A DNA stretch of 64,000 nucleotides from Pseudomonas lini (GCF_001042905.1 NZ_JYLB01000002.1:62001-126000), one strand, 5' to 3'. Numbered from the stretch's first letter, positions 45,844-60,129 are shown. Notes: a model not told the origin generated them from the sequence alone. Program-made: numbers and translations.

Positions 45844-46646
45844 TGCTTAAACAACGAATCATCACGGCGCTGATCTTGCTGCCGATTGCCCTGTGCGGGT
45901 TTTTCCTGCTCGAAGGGTCCGGTTTTGCGCTGTTCATCGGGCTGGTGGTGACGCTCGGGGCGTGGGAGTGGGCGCGCCTGGCAGGTTTCGCTACTCAGTC
46001 GATTCGCGTCGCCTATGCGGCCGTGGTCGCGTTGGCGCTGTTTGTCATGCATATCGTGCCGGGGCTCGCGCCTTGGGTGTTGGGCGCTTCAGTGCTCTGG
46101 TGGGGCGTGGCCACGTACCTGGTGTTGACCTATCCACAGTCCAGTCAACATTGGGCCAGTGCTGCCTGCAAACTGGTGATCGGTTTGTTGATTCTGTTAC
46201 CGGCCTGGCAAGGTCTGGTTTTGATCAAGCAGGAGCCCTTGGGTAACTGGCTGATCATGGCGGTGATGGTGCTGGTCTGGGGGGCTGATATCGGTGCGTA
46301 CTTTTCCGGTCGGGCCTTCGGCAAGCGCAAGCTGGCGCCACAGGTCAGTCCAGGCAAGAGTTGGGAAGGCGTTTACGGCGGCTTGCTGCTGAGCCTGGTG
46401 ATTACAGCAATCGTCGGTTTTGTGCGGGACTGGAGTTTCGCTCAGATGCTGATGGGCCTGTTCGGTGCCGCAATTATCGTATTCATTTCAGTGGTGGGCG
46501 ACCTCACTGAAAGCATGTTCAAGCGCCAGTCGGGGATCAAGGACAGCAGTAATCTGCTGCCCGGCCACGGCGGCGTCCTGGACCGCATCGATAGCCTGAC
46601 AGCGGCGATTCCGGTATTCGCCGTGCTGCTGTGGATGGCAGCATGA
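45843..46646 (+). CDS. cdsA: phosphatidate cytidylyltransferase
   Basis: This 267-residue integral membrane enzyme makes CDP-diacylglycerol from phosphatidate and CTP. Eight or so hydrophobic segments are followed by the family signature [20 protein letters not shown] and DRIDS. It overlaps both neighbours: TAATG with uppS and ATGA with dxr. Early hydrophobic segments start at residue 9. Confidence 0.96.
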   Translation: MLKQRIITALILLPIALCGFFLLEGSGFALFIGLVVTLGAWEWARLAGFATQSIRVAYAAVVALALFVMHIVPGLAPWVLGASVLWWGVATYLVLTYPQSSQHWASAACKLVIGLLILLPAWQGLVLIKQEPLGNWLIMAVMVLVWGADIGAYFSGRAFGKRKLAPQVSPGKSWEGVYGGLLLSLVITAIVGFVRDWSFAQMLMGLFGAAIIVFISVVGDLTESMFKRQSGIKDSSNLLPGHGGVLDRIDSLTAAIPVFAVLLWMAA

Positions 46647-47833
46647 GCCGCCCACAACAGATTACCGTGCTGGGAGCGACCGGTTCGATTGGTCTGAGTA
46701 CTCTCGACGTCATTGCCCGTCATCCCGAGCGTTATCAGGTTTTCGCCTTGAGCGGTTTCACTCGTTTGAGTGAGTTGCTGGCGCTGTGTATGCGTCATTC
46801 GCCGCGCTTCGCCGTCGTGCCGGAATCTGGCGCTGCCCGGGGCTTGCAGGAAGATTTGCGTGCGGCCGGTCTGTCGACCCGCGTTCTGGTGGGGGAGGAG
46901 GGCTTGTGTCAGGTCGCCTCCGATCCGGAAGTCGACGCGGTGATGGCGGCCATTGTTGGTGCGGCGGGCTTGCGTCCGACCCTGGCGGCGGTCGAGGCCG
47001 GCAAGAAGATTCTTCTGGCCAATAAAGAAGCGCTGGTGATGTCCGGTGCGCTGTTTATGCAGGCCGTGCGCAAAAGCGGTTCGGTGCTGCTGCCGATCGA
47101 CAGCGAGCACAACGCGATTTTCCAGTGCATGCCACAGGATTTCGCTCGCGGGCTTGGCGCGGTCGGTGTGCGTCGGATTTTACTGACAGCCTCTGGCGGC
47201 CCGTTCCGGCAGACACCCATGGCCGAACTGGCCCATGTTTCCCCCGAGCAAGCATGTGCGCACCCGAATTGGTCCATGGGTCGCAAGATTTCGGTGGATT
47301 CGGCCAGCATGATGAACAAAGGGCTCGAGTTGATCGAGGCCTGCTGGCTGTTCGACGCCACGCCGTCCCAGGTTGAAGTGGTGATTCACCCGCAGAGCGT
47401 GATTCATTCGCTGGTCGACTACATCGACGGTTCGGTATTGGCGCAGTTGGGCAATCCGGACATGCGCACGCCAATCGCCAATGCCCTGGCCTGGCCAGAG
47501 CGAATCGACTCGGGCGTTGCGCCGCTGGACCTGTTTGCCATCGCTCGCCTGGATTTCCAGGCGCCCGATGAGGAGCGTTTCCCTTGCCTGCGCCTTGCGC
47601 GTCAAGCCGCCGAGGCTGGCAACAGCGCGCCGGCCATGCTCAATGCCGCGAATGAAGTGGCTGTGGCGGCCTTTCTCGACGGACGGGTTCGCTACCTGGA
47701 AATCGCGAGTATTATCGAGGAAGTGTTGAACCTCGAGCCTGTGGTTGCGGTAGATGATCTCGAGGCAGTGTTTACGGCCGATGCGAAAGCACGGGTACTG
47801 GCCGGGCAATGGTTGAGCCGTCACGGGCGATAA
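46643..47833 (+). CDS. dxr: 1-deoxy-D-xylulose 5-phosphate reductoisomerase
   Basis: This 396-residue NADPH-dependent enzyme of the MEP pathway (also called IspC) commits DXP to isoprenoids. The nucleotide-binding [14 protein letters not shown] stands at the start, LANKEALV and [11 protein letters not shown] mark the catalytic core, and [14 protein letters not shown] the substrate loop. The ATG at 46643 overlaps the cdsA stop. Confidence 0.97.
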   Translation: MSRPQQITVLGATGSIGLSTLDVIARHPERYQVFALSGFTRLSELLALCMRHSPRFAVVPESGAARGLQEDLRAAGLSTRVLVGEEGLCQVASDPEVDAVMAAIVGAAGLRPTLAAVEAGKKILLANKEALVMSGALFMQAVRKSGSVLLPIDSEHNAIFQCMPQDFARGLGAVGVRRILLTASGGPFRQTPMAELAHVSPEQACAHPNWSMGRKISVDSASMMNKGLELIEACWLFDATPSQVEVVIHPQSVIHSLVDYIDGSVLAQLGNPDMRTPIANALAWPERIDSGVAPLDLFAIARLDFQAPDEERFPCLRLARQAAEAGNSAPAMLNAANEVAVAAFLDGRVRYLEIASIIEEVLNLEPVVAVDDLEAVFTADAKARVLAGQWLSRHGR

Positions 47834-47883
47834 GTGCTGCAATACTTTGCCCCATGCAGCACTGATAGTTGCGGAGAAAATAC

Positions 47884-49236
47884 ATGAGCGCGCTCTATAT
47901 GATTGTCGGCACCCTGATAGCGCTGGGTGTGCTGGTTACCTTCCACGAATTCGGCCATTTCTGGGTCGCGCGTCGCTGTGGGGTCAAAGTGCTGCGTTTC
48001 TCCGTGGGCTTCGGCATGCCGTTGCTGCGCTGGCACGACAGTAAAGGCACTGAATTCGTGATCGCCGCCATCCCGTTGGGTGGCTACGTGAAGATGCTCG
48101 ACGAGCGCGAAGGCGAGGTCCCGGCCGATCAGGCCGATCAATCCTTCAATCGCAAATCTGTCCGTCAGCGCATCGCCATCGTCGCGGCCGGCCCGATCGC
48201 CAACTTTCTGTTGGCAATGGTGTTTTTCTGGGCATTGGCAATGCTGGGCAGCGAGCAGGTGCGGCCGGTTATCGGTGCGGTCGAGTCCGGCAGTATTGCC
48301 TCCAAGGCGGGTTTGAGCCCGGGCCAGGAAATCATGGCCATCGATGGCGAGCCAACCTCCGGCTGGGCCGCGGTGAACCTGCAACTGATCCGTCGTCTGG
48401 GTGAGAGCGGCTCCCTCCAATTGCTGGTCCGCGAACAGGGCTCCACGGTGGACTCACCCCGTGAGCTGGTGCTGGACAAGTGGCTCAAGGGTGCTGAGGA
48501 GCCAGATCCGATTCGCTCGCTGGGTATTCGTCCTTGGCGTCCTGCGTTGCCACCAGTCCTGGCCGAATTTGATCCGAAAGGGCCGGCGAAGGCTGCGGGC
48601 CTGAAGCCGGGTGACCGCCTGTTGGCCCTTGATGGCAAGGCACTGGACGACTGGCAGCAAGTAGTCGACATCGTCCGTATGCATCCAGATACCAAAATCA
48701 TGCTGCGCGTCGAGCGCGATAGTGCTCAAATCGACGTCCCTGTGACGTTGGCCGCTCGCGGCGAGAGCAAGTCGCCCAGTGGTTATCTGGGCGCCGGGGT
48801 GAAAGCGGTCGATTGGCCACCAGAGATGATTCGTGAAGTCAGTTACGGTCCGGTGGCAGCGATTGGCGAGGGTGCCCGACGTACCTGGACCATGAGCGTA
48901 CTGACCCTCGATTCGCTCAAGAAAATGTTGTTCGGTGAGCTCTCGGTAAAAAACTTGAGTGGACCGATAACCATTGCTAAAGTGGCGGGCGCTTCTGCCC
49001 AGTCGGGCGTCGCTGATTTCCTGAATTTCCTTGCTTATCTGAGTATTAGCTTGGGGGTTCTGAATTTGTTGCCCATTCCTGTACTGGATGGGGGACATTT
49101 GTTGTTTTATCTGATCGAGTGGGCGCGTGGTCGTCCCTTGTCGGATCGGGTGCAAGGTTGGGGGATACAGATCGGTATCAGTTTGGTGGTCGGGGTGATG
49201 TTACTTGCTCTGGTCAATGATCTGGGTCGACTGTAA
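47884..49236 (+). CDS. rseP: RseP site-2 protease
   Basis: This 450-residue intramembrane zinc metalloprotease (MucP in P. aeruginosa) makes the second cut in the anti-sigma factor MucA and so frees AlgU. HEFGH (His21, Glu22, His25) lies in the first membrane segment. Two PDZ domains fill the periplasmic part (about 115-200 and 215-290), and LLPIPVLDGGHL provides the third zinc ligand. GGAG stands before the ATG. An AlgU promoter is present in this same window (2944-2970). Confidence 0.96.
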   Translation: MSALYMIVGTLIALGVLVTFHEFGHFWVARRCGVKVLRFSVGFGMPLLRWHDSKGTEFVIAAIPLGGYVKMLDEREGEVPADQADQSFNRKSVRQRIAIVAAGPIANFLLAMVFFWALAMLGSEQVRPVIGAVESGSIASKAGLSPGQEIMAIDGEPTSGWAAVNLQLIRRLGESGSLQLLVREQGSTVDSPRELVLDKWLKGAEEPDPIRSLGIRPWRPALPPVLAEFDPKGPAKAAGLKPGDRLLALDGKALDDWQQVVDIVRMHPDTKIMLRVERDSAQIDVPVTLAARGESKSPSGYLGAGVKAVDWPPEMIREVSYGPVAAIGEGARRTWTMSVLTLDSLKKMLFGELSVKNLSGPITIAKVAGASAQSGVADFLNFLAYLSISLGVLNLLPIPVLDGGHLLFYLIEWARGRPLSDRVQGWGIQIGISLVVGVMLLALVNDLGRL

Positions 49237-49256
49237 CGCTTCGCTGAATTGCGAAT

Positions 49257-49282
49257 CTGCCGCATTTTGCGGCAGTTTTTAT
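49257..49282 (+). terminator. intrinsic terminator between rseP and bamA
   Basis: CTGCCGCA-TTT-TGCGGCAG followed by TTTTTATT has all the features of a Rho-independent terminator. It lies 21 bases after rseP and 27 before bamA. Confidence 0.8.
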
Positions 49283-49308
49283 TGCCAGTTGGAATAAGAA
49301 AGGACTTC

Positions 49309-51684
49309 ATGAAACGTCTGCTGCTAACTGCGGTTCTCACCGTATTGATGATCGCCGAAGTTCACGCCGAGTCCTTCACTATCTCTGATATTCGCGTCAA
49401 TGGCCTCCAGCGGGTCTCCGCGGGTAGCGTCTTTGGTGCCTTGCCGTTGAACGTCGGCGAACAGGCGGATGATCGTCGCCTGGTGGAATCCACTCGTGCG
49501 TTGTTCAAAACCGGGTTCTTTCAAGATATCCAGCTGGGTCGCGATGGCAACGTCCTCGTCATCACTGTAGTCGAGCGTCCGTCGGTCGCCAGTATCGAGA
49601 TCGAAGGCAACAAGGCGATCTCCACTGAAGACCTGATGAAGGGCCTCAAACAATCCGGTCTGGCCGAAGGCGAGATCTTCCAGCGTGCCACCCTTGAAGG
49701 TGTGCGTAACGAGCTGCAGCGTCAATACGTCGCTCAGGGCCGTTACTCGGCCACCGTCGATACCGAAGTGGTGCCGCAGCCGCGTAACCGCGTGGGCCTG
49801 AAGGTCAACATCAACGAAGGCACCGTTGCAGCTATCCAGCACATCAACGTGGTGGGTAACACGGTTTTTCCTGATGAAGACCTGATCGACCTGTTCGAGC
49901 TCAAGACCAGCAACTGGCTGTCATTCTTCAAGAACGATGACAAGTACGCTCGTGAAAAACTCTCCGGTGACCTGGAGCGTCTGCGTTCCTACTATCTGGA
50001 TCGCGGCTATATCAATATGGATATCGCTTCGACCCAGGTGTCCATCACCCCGGACAAGAAACACGTCTACATCACCGTCAACGTCAACGAAGGCGACAAG
50101 TACACCGTTCGTGACGTCAAGCTCAGTGGCGATCTGAAAGTCCCTGAAGACCAGGTCAAGTCCCTGCTGCTGGTTCAGAAAGGCCAGGTGTTCTCGCGCA
50201 AGCTGATGACCACCACGTCCGAACTGATCACCCGTCGCCTGGGTAACGAGGGTTATACCTTCGCCAACGTCAACGGCGTGCCTCAGCCTCACGATGACGA
50301 CCACACGGTCGACATCACGTTCGCTGTCGATCCGGGCAAGCGTGCATACGTGAACCGTATCAACTTCCGTGGCAACACCAAGTCCGAAGACGAAGTGCTG
50401 CGCCGTGAAATGCGTCAGATGGAAGGCGGTTGGGCTTCGACTTACCTGATCGACCAATCCAAAACCCGTCTGGAGCGTCTGGGCTTCTTCAAGGAAGTCA
50501 ACGTCGAAACGCCGGCCGTGCCGGGCGTAGACGACCAGGTTGATGTGAACTACAGCGTTGAAGAGCAGGCTTCCGGTTCGATTACCGCCAGTGTCGGTTT
50601 CGCCCAGAGCGCCGGTCTGATTCTCGGTGGTTCGATCACCCAGAACAACTTCCTGGGTACCGGTAACAAGGTCAGCATCGGTTTGACTCGCAGTGAATAC
50701 CAGAGCCGCTATAACTTCGGTTATGTCGACCCCTACTGGACTGCTGATGGTGTGAGCCTGGGTTACAACGCTTTCTATCGCACCACAGACTATGACGACC
50801 TCGATGTCGACGTGGCCAGCTATGCCGTAGACAGCCTGGGTGCGGGCGTGAGCGTCGGCTACCCGATCAGCGAGACTTCGCGCCTGACCTTCGGCCTGAC
50901 CGCGCAACAGGACGATATCAAGACCGGCCAGTATACCGTTGACGAGATTTTCGACTTCGTTAACCGCGAGGGCGACAGCTACCTGAACTTCAAGGCTTCG
51001 GCCGGTTGGTCCGAGTCCACTTTGAACAAAGGCGTGCTGGCGACCCGTGGTCGTTCTCAGAGCCTGACTCTGGAAACCACCACCCCTGGCAGCGACTTGT
51101 CGTTCTTCAAGCTCGATTACCGTGGCCAGTTGTTCCAGCCATTGTCCGAAAACTACACCATGCGTCTGCACGCCGAGCTGGGCTATGGCGATGGTTACGG
51201 TTCGACCGATGGCTTGCCGTTCTATGAAAACTATTACGCCGGTGGTTTCAACTCGGTGCGTGGCTTCAAGGACAGTACTCTGGGGCCTCGCAGTACACCA
51301 AGTACCGGTAAAAACCCGGGGACGTCGGTCGACCCGGACCAGGATCCACTGCCATTCGGTGGTAATGTCCTGATCCAGGGCGGTGTTGAGGTTCTGTTCC
51401 CTCTGCCGTTCGTCAAGGATCAGCGTTCCCTTCGCACCTCGGTATTCTGGGACGTGGGTAACGTGTTCGACTCGACGTGCAAAGAGACCCGGAACGCTGA
51501 CGGTTCGAAGTCCAATACGCAGTGCAACGACATCAGCCTGAGCAACATGGCCAGCTCCGTCGGTGTCGGCGTGACCTGGGTTACCGCACTGGGTCCTTTG
51601 AGCTTCGCGTTGGCCATGCCGATCAAGAAACCGGATGACGCTGAGACTCAAGTGTTCCAATTCTCCCTCGGCCAGACGTTCTAA
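49309..51684 (+). CDS. bamA: outer membrane protein assembly factor BamA
   Basis: This 791-residue Omp85 protein is the core of the BAM complex, which folds beta-barrel proteins into the outer membrane. A signal peptide (MKRLLLTAVLTVLMIAEVHA) is followed by five POTRA domains (about 21-425) and a 16-strand barrel with the VRGF motif (FNSVRGFKD) in loop 6, and a C-terminal Phe (FSLGQTF). AAAGGA precedes the ATG. The gene is upstream of skp, the matching chaperone. Confidence 0.98.
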   Translation: MKRLLLTAVLTVLMIAEVHAESFTISDIRVNGLQRVSAGSVFGALPLNVGEQADDRRLVESTRALFKTGFFQDIQLGRDGNVLVITVVERPSVASIEIEGNKAISTEDLMKGLKQSGLAEGEIFQRATLEGVRNELQRQYVAQGRYSATVDTEVVPQPRNRVGLKVNINEGTVAAIQHINVVGNTVFPDEDLIDLFELKTSNWLSFFKNDDKYAREKLSGDLERLRSYYLDRGYINMDIASTQVSITPDKKHVYITVNVNEGDKYTVRDVKLSGDLKVPEDQVKSLLLVQKGQVFSRKLMTTTSELITRRLGNEGYTFANVNGVPQPHDDDHTVDITFAVDPGKRAYVNRINFRGNTKSEDEVLRREMRQMEGGWASTYLIDQSKTRLERLGFFKEVNVETPAVPGVDDQVDVNYSVEEQASGSITASVGFAQSAGLILGGSITQNNFLGTGNKVSIGLTRSEYQSRYNFGYVDPYWTADGVSLGYNAFYRTTDYDDLDVDVASYAVDSLGAGVSVGYPISETSRLTFGLTAQQDDIKTGQYTVDEIFDFVNREGDSYLNFKASAGWSESTLNKGVLATRGRSQSLTLETTTPGSDLSFFKLDYRGQLFQPLSENYTMRLHAELGYGDGYGSTDGLPFYENYYAGGFNSVRGFKDSTLGPRSTPSTGKNPGTSVDPDQDPLPFGGNVLIQGGVEVLFPLPFVKDQRSLRTSVFWDVGNVFDSTCKETRNADGSKSNTQCNDISLSNMASSVGVGVTWVTALGPLSFALAMPIKKPDDAETQVFQFSLGQTF

Positions 51685-51729
51685 GCGTCTGACCCAAGAT
51701 AACGACAATGGATTTTGTAGGAGTGCATC

Positions 51730-52233
51730 GTGCGTAAGTTGACTCAATTGGTTCTCCTGGCGACCGTACTGGTAGCAGGTCCGGCTTTTGCCGACATGAA
51801 AATCGCCGTTCTGAACTATCAGATGGCCCTGCTGGAATCCGATGCGGCGAAAAAATACGCCGTGGATGCCGAGAAAAAATTCGGCCCGCAACTGACCAAG
51901 CTCAAGAGCTTGGAAAGCAGTGCCAAGGGTATCCAGGACCGTCTGATGGCCGGTGGCGACAAGATGCAGCAAGGCGAGCGCGAACGTCTGGAGCTCGAGT
52001 TCAAGCAAAAGGCCCGTGATTTCCAGTTCCAGTCCAAGGAACTGAACGAAGCCAAAGCCGTTGCCGACCGTGAAATGCTGAAACAGCTCAAGCCGAAACT
52101 GGACAGCGCTGTGGAAGAAGTCATCAAGAAAGGTGCTTTTGACCTGGTCTTCGAGCGTGGCGCAGTGATTGATGTCAAGCCTCAGTACGACATCACTCGC
52201 CAGGTTATCGAGCGCATGAATCAGCTGAAGTAA
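51730..52233 (+). CDS. skp: periplasmic chaperone Skp/OmpH
   Basis: This 167-residue trimeric chaperone protects unfolded outer-membrane proteins in the periplasm. It has a signal peptide (to GPAFA, about residue 21), then MKIAVLNYQMALLES and a long coiled coil. The start is GTG, preceded by TAGGAG at seven bases; no in-frame ATG fits. It lies four bases from lpxD. Confidence 0.95.
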   Translation: MRKLTQLVLLATVLVAGPAFADMKIAVLNYQMALLESDAAKKYAVDAEKKFGPQLTKLKSLESSAKGIQDRLMAGGDKMQQGERERLELEFKQKARDFQFQSKELNEAKAVADREMLKQLKPKLDSAVEEVIKKGAFDLVFERGAVIDVKPQYDITRQVIERMNQLK

Positions 52234-52236
52234 CCC

Positions 52237-53292
52237 ATGACAGCGACTATAAAGCTCGGCCAGTTGGCCGAGTTCCTCGGCGCCACTTTACGTGGCGACC
52301 CGAAGAAAGAAATTACTGGGCTAGCCACTTTGCAAGAGGCTGGCCCAGCTCAGTTGAGCTTTCTGGCAAATCCTCAATACCGTAAATACCTGGCTGACAG
52401 TCGGGCCGCGGCTGTATTGCTGAAGGCCGCTGACGCTGAAGGTTTTGTCGGTGATGCATTGGTGGTGCCGGATCCGTATCTGGCCTACGCGCGCGTTTCC
52501 CACCTGTTCGATCCAAAGCCCAAGGCGCCTGTCGGTATTCACCCGACAGCAGTGGTGGCAGCGGATGCAGTGGTCGACCCGGCGGCGAGCATCGGTGCTT
52601 TTGCGGTGATCGAAAGTGCAGCGCGTATTGGCGCAGGTGTGACTGTTGGGGCTCATTGCTTCATCGGTGCGCGCTGCGAAATCGGCGAGGGCGGCTGGTT
52701 GGCTCCGCGGGTCACGCTGTATCACGACGTGCGCATTGGCAAACGGGTAGTGATTCAATCCGGTGCCGTGCTCGGCGGTGAAGGCTTCGGTTTTGCCAAC
52801 GAGAAAGGTGTCTGGCAGAAAATCGCCCAAGTCGGCGGTGTTTCGATCGGCGATGACGTGGAAATAGGCGTAAATACCGCTATCGATCGCGGCGCACTGG
52901 CCGATACCGTTATCGGCAATGGTGTGAAGCTCGACAACCAGATTCAGATCGCTCACAACGTCCAGGTCGGTGACCACACCGCCATGGCCGCGTGTGTGGG
53001 GATCTCCGGCAGCACCAAAATCGGCAAGCATTGCATGCTCGCCGGTGGCGTAGGGCTGGTGGGGCATATCGAGATTTGCGACAACGTTTTCCTGACCGGG
53101 ATGACCATGGTGACCCACTCGATTACCGAGCCGGGTTCCTATTCTTCCGGTACGGCGATGCAACCGGCAGCCGAATGGCGCAAAAGCGCGGCACGTATCC
53201 GTCAGCTCGATGACATCGCGCGACGTCTGCGACAGCTGGAAAAGCGTGTAGGGGACGTGACCCCTGGCGGTAATGCTTCATCAGATGGCTGA
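52237..53292 (+). CDS. lpxD: UDP-3-O-acylglucosamine N-acyltransferase
   Basis: This 351-residue enzyme adds the second 3-hydroxyacyl chain in lipid A synthesis. An N-terminal uridine-binding domain is followed by a left-handed beta helix of hexapeptide repeats with the catalytic His in [19 protein letters not shown], and a C-terminal helical tail. The start is three bases after the skp stop. Confidence 0.97.
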   Translation: MTATIKLGQLAEFLGATLRGDPKKEITGLATLQEAGPAQLSFLANPQYRKYLADSRAAAVLLKAADAEGFVGDALVVPDPYLAYARVSHLFDPKPKAPVGIHPTAVVAADAVVDPAASIGAFAVIESAARIGAGVTVGAHCFIGARCEIGEGGWLAPRVTLYHDVRIGKRVVIQSGAVLGGEGFGFANEKGVWQKIAQVGGVSIGDDVEIGVNTAIDRGALADTVIGNGVKLDNQIQIAHNVQVGDHTAMAACVGISGSTKIGKHCMLAGGVGLVGHIEICDNVFLTGMTMVTHSITEPGSYSSGTAMQPAAEWRKSAARIRQLDDIARRLRQLEKRVGDVTPGGNASSDG

Positions 53293-53349
53293 TACCATTT
53301 CCATATCAAGTGTGCACAGCCGCTAGACTGCCTCCCTTGATTTGCTAGA

Positions 53350-53374
53350 GGAGTGCGCGTCAGTCGCGCGCTCC
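53350..53374 (+). promoter_or_regulatory. hairpin burying Shine-Dalgarno-like sequence before fabZ
   Basis: GGAGTGCGCG pairs with CGCGCGCTCC (one U-G pair in RNA) around the loop TCAGT. The AGAGGAG that overlaps its left arm is the only good Shine-Dalgarno-like sequence in the 109-base lpxD-fabZ gap, but it stands about 48 bases from the fabZ start. Confidence 0.5.
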
Positions 53375-53401
53375 CAATCTTTACATAGGCTTCCCCCCGA
53401 A

Positions 53402-53842
53402 ATGATGGACATCAACGAGATTCGCGAATACCTGCCTCACCGTTACCCGTTCCTGCTGGTGGACCGGGTCGTGGATCTGGATGTGGAAGGCAAGCGCATT
53501 CGCGCCTACAAGAATGTCAGCATCAACGAACCGTTCTTTAATGGTCACTTCCCTGCGCATCCAATCATGCCGGGCGTATTGATCATCGAAGCGATGGCTC
53601 AGGCTGCCGGGATCCTTGGTTTCAAAATGCTCGACGTGAAGCCTGCCGACGGCACGCTTTATTACTTCGTCGGCTCCGACAAACTGCGCTTCCGTCAGCC
53701 CGTGCTGCCAGGTGATCAACTGATCCTGGAAGCCAAGTTCCTGAGCTGCAAGCGTCAGATCTGGAAGTTCGAGTGCCAGGCTTCGGTCGATGGCAAGCCA
53801 GTCTGCTCCGCTGAAATCATCTGCGCGGAACGCAAACTATGA
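53402..53842 (+). CDS. fabZ: 3-hydroxyacyl-ACP dehydratase FabZ
   Basis: This 146-residue hot-dog-fold enzyme dehydrates 3-hydroxyacyl-ACP in fatty acid elongation, competing with LpxA and LpxD for the same substrate. [13 protein letters not shown] and the catalytic [20 protein letters not shown] (His and downstream Glu) are present. The family start [11 protein letters not shown] is preceded only by CCCCCCGAA, not by a ribosome-binding site. The stop overlaps the lpxA start (ATGA). Confidence 0.96.
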   Translation: MMDINEIREYLPHRYPFLLVDRVVDLDVEGKRIRAYKNVSINEPFFNGHFPAHPIMPGVLIIEAMAQAAGILGFKMLDVKPADGTLYYFVGSDKLRFRQPVLPGDQLILEAKFLSCKRQIWKFECQASVDGKPVCSAEIICAERKL

Positions 53843-54615
53843 GTTTGATTGACCCTCGCGCAATCATCGATCCGACGGCCATTCTGGCCGACGACGTCGA
53901 AGTCGGCCCTTGGTCGATCATCGGCGCAGGTGTGGAAATCGGCGAGGGGACAGTGATCGGGCCGCATGTGATTCTCAAGGGCCCGACCCGAATCGGTAAG
54001 CACAACCGCATCTACCAGTTTTCTTCGGTAGGCGAGGACACGCCCGATCTGAAATACAAGGGCGAAGAAACCCGTCTGGTCATTGGTGACCACAACGTCA
54101 TCCGTGAAGGTGTGACGATTCACCGCGGGACCATTCAGGACCGTTCGGAAACGACCCTGGGCGATCACAACCTGATCATGGCCTATGCCCACATCGGTCA
54201 CGACAGCGTTATCGGTAACCACTGCATTCTGGTCAACAACACCGCGTTGGCGGGCCATGTGCACGTTGAAGACTGGGCGATCCTGTCCGGTTTTACTCTG
54301 GTTCACCAGTATTGCCACATTGGCGCCCATAGTTTCTCCGGCATGGGTACTGCCATTGGCAAGGACGTTCCAGCCTACGTCACGGTATTCGGCAACCCCG
54401 CCGAAGCCCGCAGCATGAACTTCGAAGGCCTGCGTCGTCGCGGTTTCAGCGAAGATGCGATCCACGCGCTACGTCGTGCCTATAAGGTGGTTTACCGCCA
54501 GGGCCTGACAGTCGAACAGGCGCTTGCCGAGCTGGCCGAACCCTCGCTTCAGTTCCCGGAAGTCGCGGTATTCCGTGACTCCATCCAGTCTTCGACCCGT
54601 GGCATCACCCGTTAA
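53839..54615 (+). CDS. lpxA: UDP-N-acetylglucosamine O-acyltransferase
   Basis: This 258-residue enzyme takes the first step of lipid A synthesis. It is a left-handed beta helix of hexapeptide repeats ([17 protein letters not shown] and following), with the catalytic His in MAYAHIGHD and a C-terminal helical part. It overlaps fabZ by four bases. Confidence 0.97.
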   Translation: MSLIDPRAIIDPTAILADDVEVGPWSIIGAGVEIGEGTVIGPHVILKGPTRIGKHNRIYQFSSVGEDTPDLKYKGEETRLVIGDHNVIREGVTIHRGTIQDRSETTLGDHNLIMAYAHIGHDSVIGNHCILVNNTALAGHVHVEDWAILSGFTLVHQYCHIGAHSFSGMGTAIGKDVPAYVTVFGNPAEARSMNFEGLRRRGFSEDAIHALRRAYKVVYRQGLTVEQALAELAEPSLQFPEVAVFRDSIQSSTRGITR

Positions 54616-54617
54616 CC

Positions 54618-55745
54618 ATGGCCAATTTGCGTATTGCGCTGGTGGCGGGAGAGGCTTCCGGTGACATTCTGGGTGCGGGCCTCATGCGTTCGCTCAAAGC
54701 TCAGCATCCCGCAGTCGAGTTCATCGGTGTCGGCGGTCCGCTGATGCAGGCTGAAGGGCTGACGTCATATTTCCCGATGGAACGCCTTTCTGTCATGGGT
54801 TTGGTGGAAGTGCTGGGCCGTTTGCGCGAGCTGTTGGCGCGTCGCAAGAAACTGGTCGCGGACCTGATCGCCGAGAAGCCGGACGTGTTCATCGGTATCG
54901 ATGCCCCGGACTTCAACCTCAATATCGAACTCAAGCTGCGTCAGGCCGGGATCAAGACCGTGCATTACGTCAGCCCGTCGGTCTGGGCCTGGCGGCAGAA
55001 ACGGGTGCTGAAGATTCGCGAAGGTTGCGACCTGATGCTGACGCTGTTCCCGTTCGAAGCTAAATTTTATGAAGAGAAGGGTGTGCCGGTGCGGTTTGTC
55101 GGGCATTCCCTGGCCGATGCGATTCCGCTTGAGGCTGATCGCGCCGCCGCGCGGGCCGAACTTGGCTTGCCGGATGGGCCGCTGGTCGCCCTGATGCCGG
55201 GCAGTCGTGGCGGTGAGGTCGGGCGCCTTGGTGCACTGTTCCTCGACACCGCCCAGCGCTTGCGGGCCATGCGCCCGGGCGTACGGTTCGTCATGCCCTG
55301 CGCGAGCCCGCAGCGCCGGGCCCAGCTTGAGGAGCTGCTGGCCAATCGCGATCTGCCGCTGACCTTGCTCGACGGCAAATCCCATCTGGCCCTGGCTGCT
55401 TGCGATGCGGTGTTGATCGCTTCGGGCACGGCTACGTTGGAAGCATTGTTGTACAAGCGGCCGATGGTGGTCGCTTATCGCTTGGCACCGCTGACGTTCT
55501 GGATTCTCAAACGGATGGTGAAAAGTCCCTACGTCTCCTTGCCGAATTTGCTGGCCCAGCGCCTGCTGGTGCCGGAGTTGTTGCAGGACGATGCGACGGT
55601 AGAGGCCTTGGCCCAGACCCTGTCGCCACTGATCGAAGGTGGCCAGGAACAGACCCGAGGCTTTGACGAAATCCACCGAACCCTGCGCTTGGACGCCTCC
55701 AATCAGGCAGCGGACGCGGTACTGAACCTGATTGGCAGAGCATAA
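54618..55745 (+). CDS. lpxB: lipid-A-disaccharide synthase
   Basis: This 375-residue GT19 glycosyltransferase condenses UDP-diacylglucosamine and lipid X. It begins [19 protein letters not shown] and includes [28 protein letters not shown] and [13 protein letters not shown]. The start is two bases after lpxA; the stop overlaps the rnhB start (TAATG). Confidence 0.97.
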   Translation: MANLRIALVAGEASGDILGAGLMRSLKAQHPAVEFIGVGGPLMQAEGLTSYFPMERLSVMGLVEVLGRLRELLARRKKLVADLIAEKPDVFIGIDAPDFNLNIELKLRQAGIKTVHYVSPSVWAWRQKRVLKIREGCDLMLTLFPFEAKFYEEKGVPVRFVGHSLADAIPLEADRAAARAELGLPDGPLVALMPGSRGGEVGRLGALFLDTAQRLRAMRPGVRFVMPCASPQRRAQLEELLANRDLPLTLLDGKSHLALAACDAVLIASGTATLEALLYKRPMVVAYRLAPLTFWILKRMVKSPYVSLPNLLAQRLLVPELLQDDATVEALAQTLSPLIEGGQEQTRGFDEIHRTLRLDASNQAADAVLNLIGRA

Positions 55746-56386
55746 TGAGCAAAGCAAGCAAGCAGCTGGGCCTGGATTTTATGCTAGTCGATGAGCTTGA
55801 AGATCTGGTGGCGGGTGTCGATGAAGTCGGTCGCGGCCCGCTGTGTGGTGCGGTGGTGACGGCGGCGGTGATCCTTGATCCGAGCCGCCCCATCCTGGGT
55901 CTCAACGACTCGAAGAAACTCACCGAAGCTCGCCGTGATGCGCTTTATGACGAAATCTGCGAAAAGGCCCTGAGCTGGTATGTCGCTCGCGCTGAAGTAG
56001 AAGAAATCGACGAACTGAACATCCTTCACGCCACCATGCTGGCCATGCAGCGTGCCGTCGAGGGGCTGCACATTCAGCCGAAACTGGCGATGATCGACGG
56101 CAACCGTTGCCCGAAACTCTCTATGCGCGCCGAAGCGGTAATTCAGGGCGACGGCAAGGTGCCCGCCATTGCCGCGGCATCGATTCTGGCCAAGGTCAGC
56201 CGTGATCGAGAAATGGCCGCGTTCGAATTGATTTATCCGGGTTACGGGATCGGAGGCCATAAAGGCTACCCGACGCCCGTTCATCTGGAAGCGTTGGCCC
56301 GCTTGGGGCCGACCCCAATTCATCGCCGCTCGTTCGCCCCGGTACGCTTGGCGTATGAGGCACGGGAAAACCTGATTGGTAGTTAG
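55745..56386 (+). CDS. rnhB: ribonuclease HII
   Basis: This 213-residue enzyme removes ribonucleotides from DNA and RNA-DNA hybrids. [12 protein letters not shown] gives the first two acidic residues, and [11 protein letters not shown] and IDGNRCPKL follow. It overlaps lpxB. A clear terminator follows, so the bamA-to-rnhB series ends here. Confidence 0.96.
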   Translation: MSKASKQLGLDFMLVDELEDLVAGVDEVGRGPLCGAVVTAAVILDPSRPILGLNDSKKLTEARRDALYDEICEKALSWYVARAEVEEIDELNILHATMLAMQRAVEGLHIQPKLAMIDGNRCPKLSMRAEAVIQGDGKVPAIAAASILAKVSRDREMAAFELIYPGYGIGGHKGYPTPVHLEALARLGPTPIHRRSFAPVRLAYEARENLIGS

Positions 56387-56407
56387 TCGCAGGCTGATGT
56401 TTTACTC

Positions 56408-56440
56408 AAGGCCCGGTACAATCCGGGCCTTGTTGTCTTT
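56408..56440 (+). terminator. intrinsic terminator after rnhB
   Basis: AAGGCCCGG-tacaat-CCGGGCCTT followed by GTTGTCTTT. It separates rnhB from dnaE. Confidence 0.85.
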
Positions 56441-56468
56441 ACGTTTCTAGTTTCTAGACAGGATCACT

Positions 56469-59990
<3,522 letters not shown>

Positions 59991-59994
59991 CGGT

Positions 59995-60015
59995 CAGGTG
60001 TGTTTGAAGCACCTG
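59995..60015. other. hairpin between dnaE and accA
   Basis: CAGGTG-tgtttgaag-CACCTG, extendable to GGTCAGGTG / CACCTGATC with one mismatch, lies a few bases after the dnaE stop. No T run follows immediately. Confidence 0.4.
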
Positions 60016-60129
60016 ATCTTGACCCGAATTTTTAATCTCGACCTGAACGCGCCTGTCCCTTAAGGTAGGGCGCGAATAGACAACCGGCCGGCCCAAGTTC
60101 TCTTGGAGGTCGACCCAAGACGGACGCCT

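Noticed and set aside
49921..52008. 695-residue open frame antisense to bamA and skp
   Set aside because: It runs across two genuine genes and their spacer, and its sequence is the typical Val/Arg/Gln-rich shadow of plus-strand coding.
53353..53388. 11-residue GTG leader peptide before fabZ
   Set aside because: The AGGAG overlaps the GTG itself, so initiation is not plausible; the hairpin reading is preferred.
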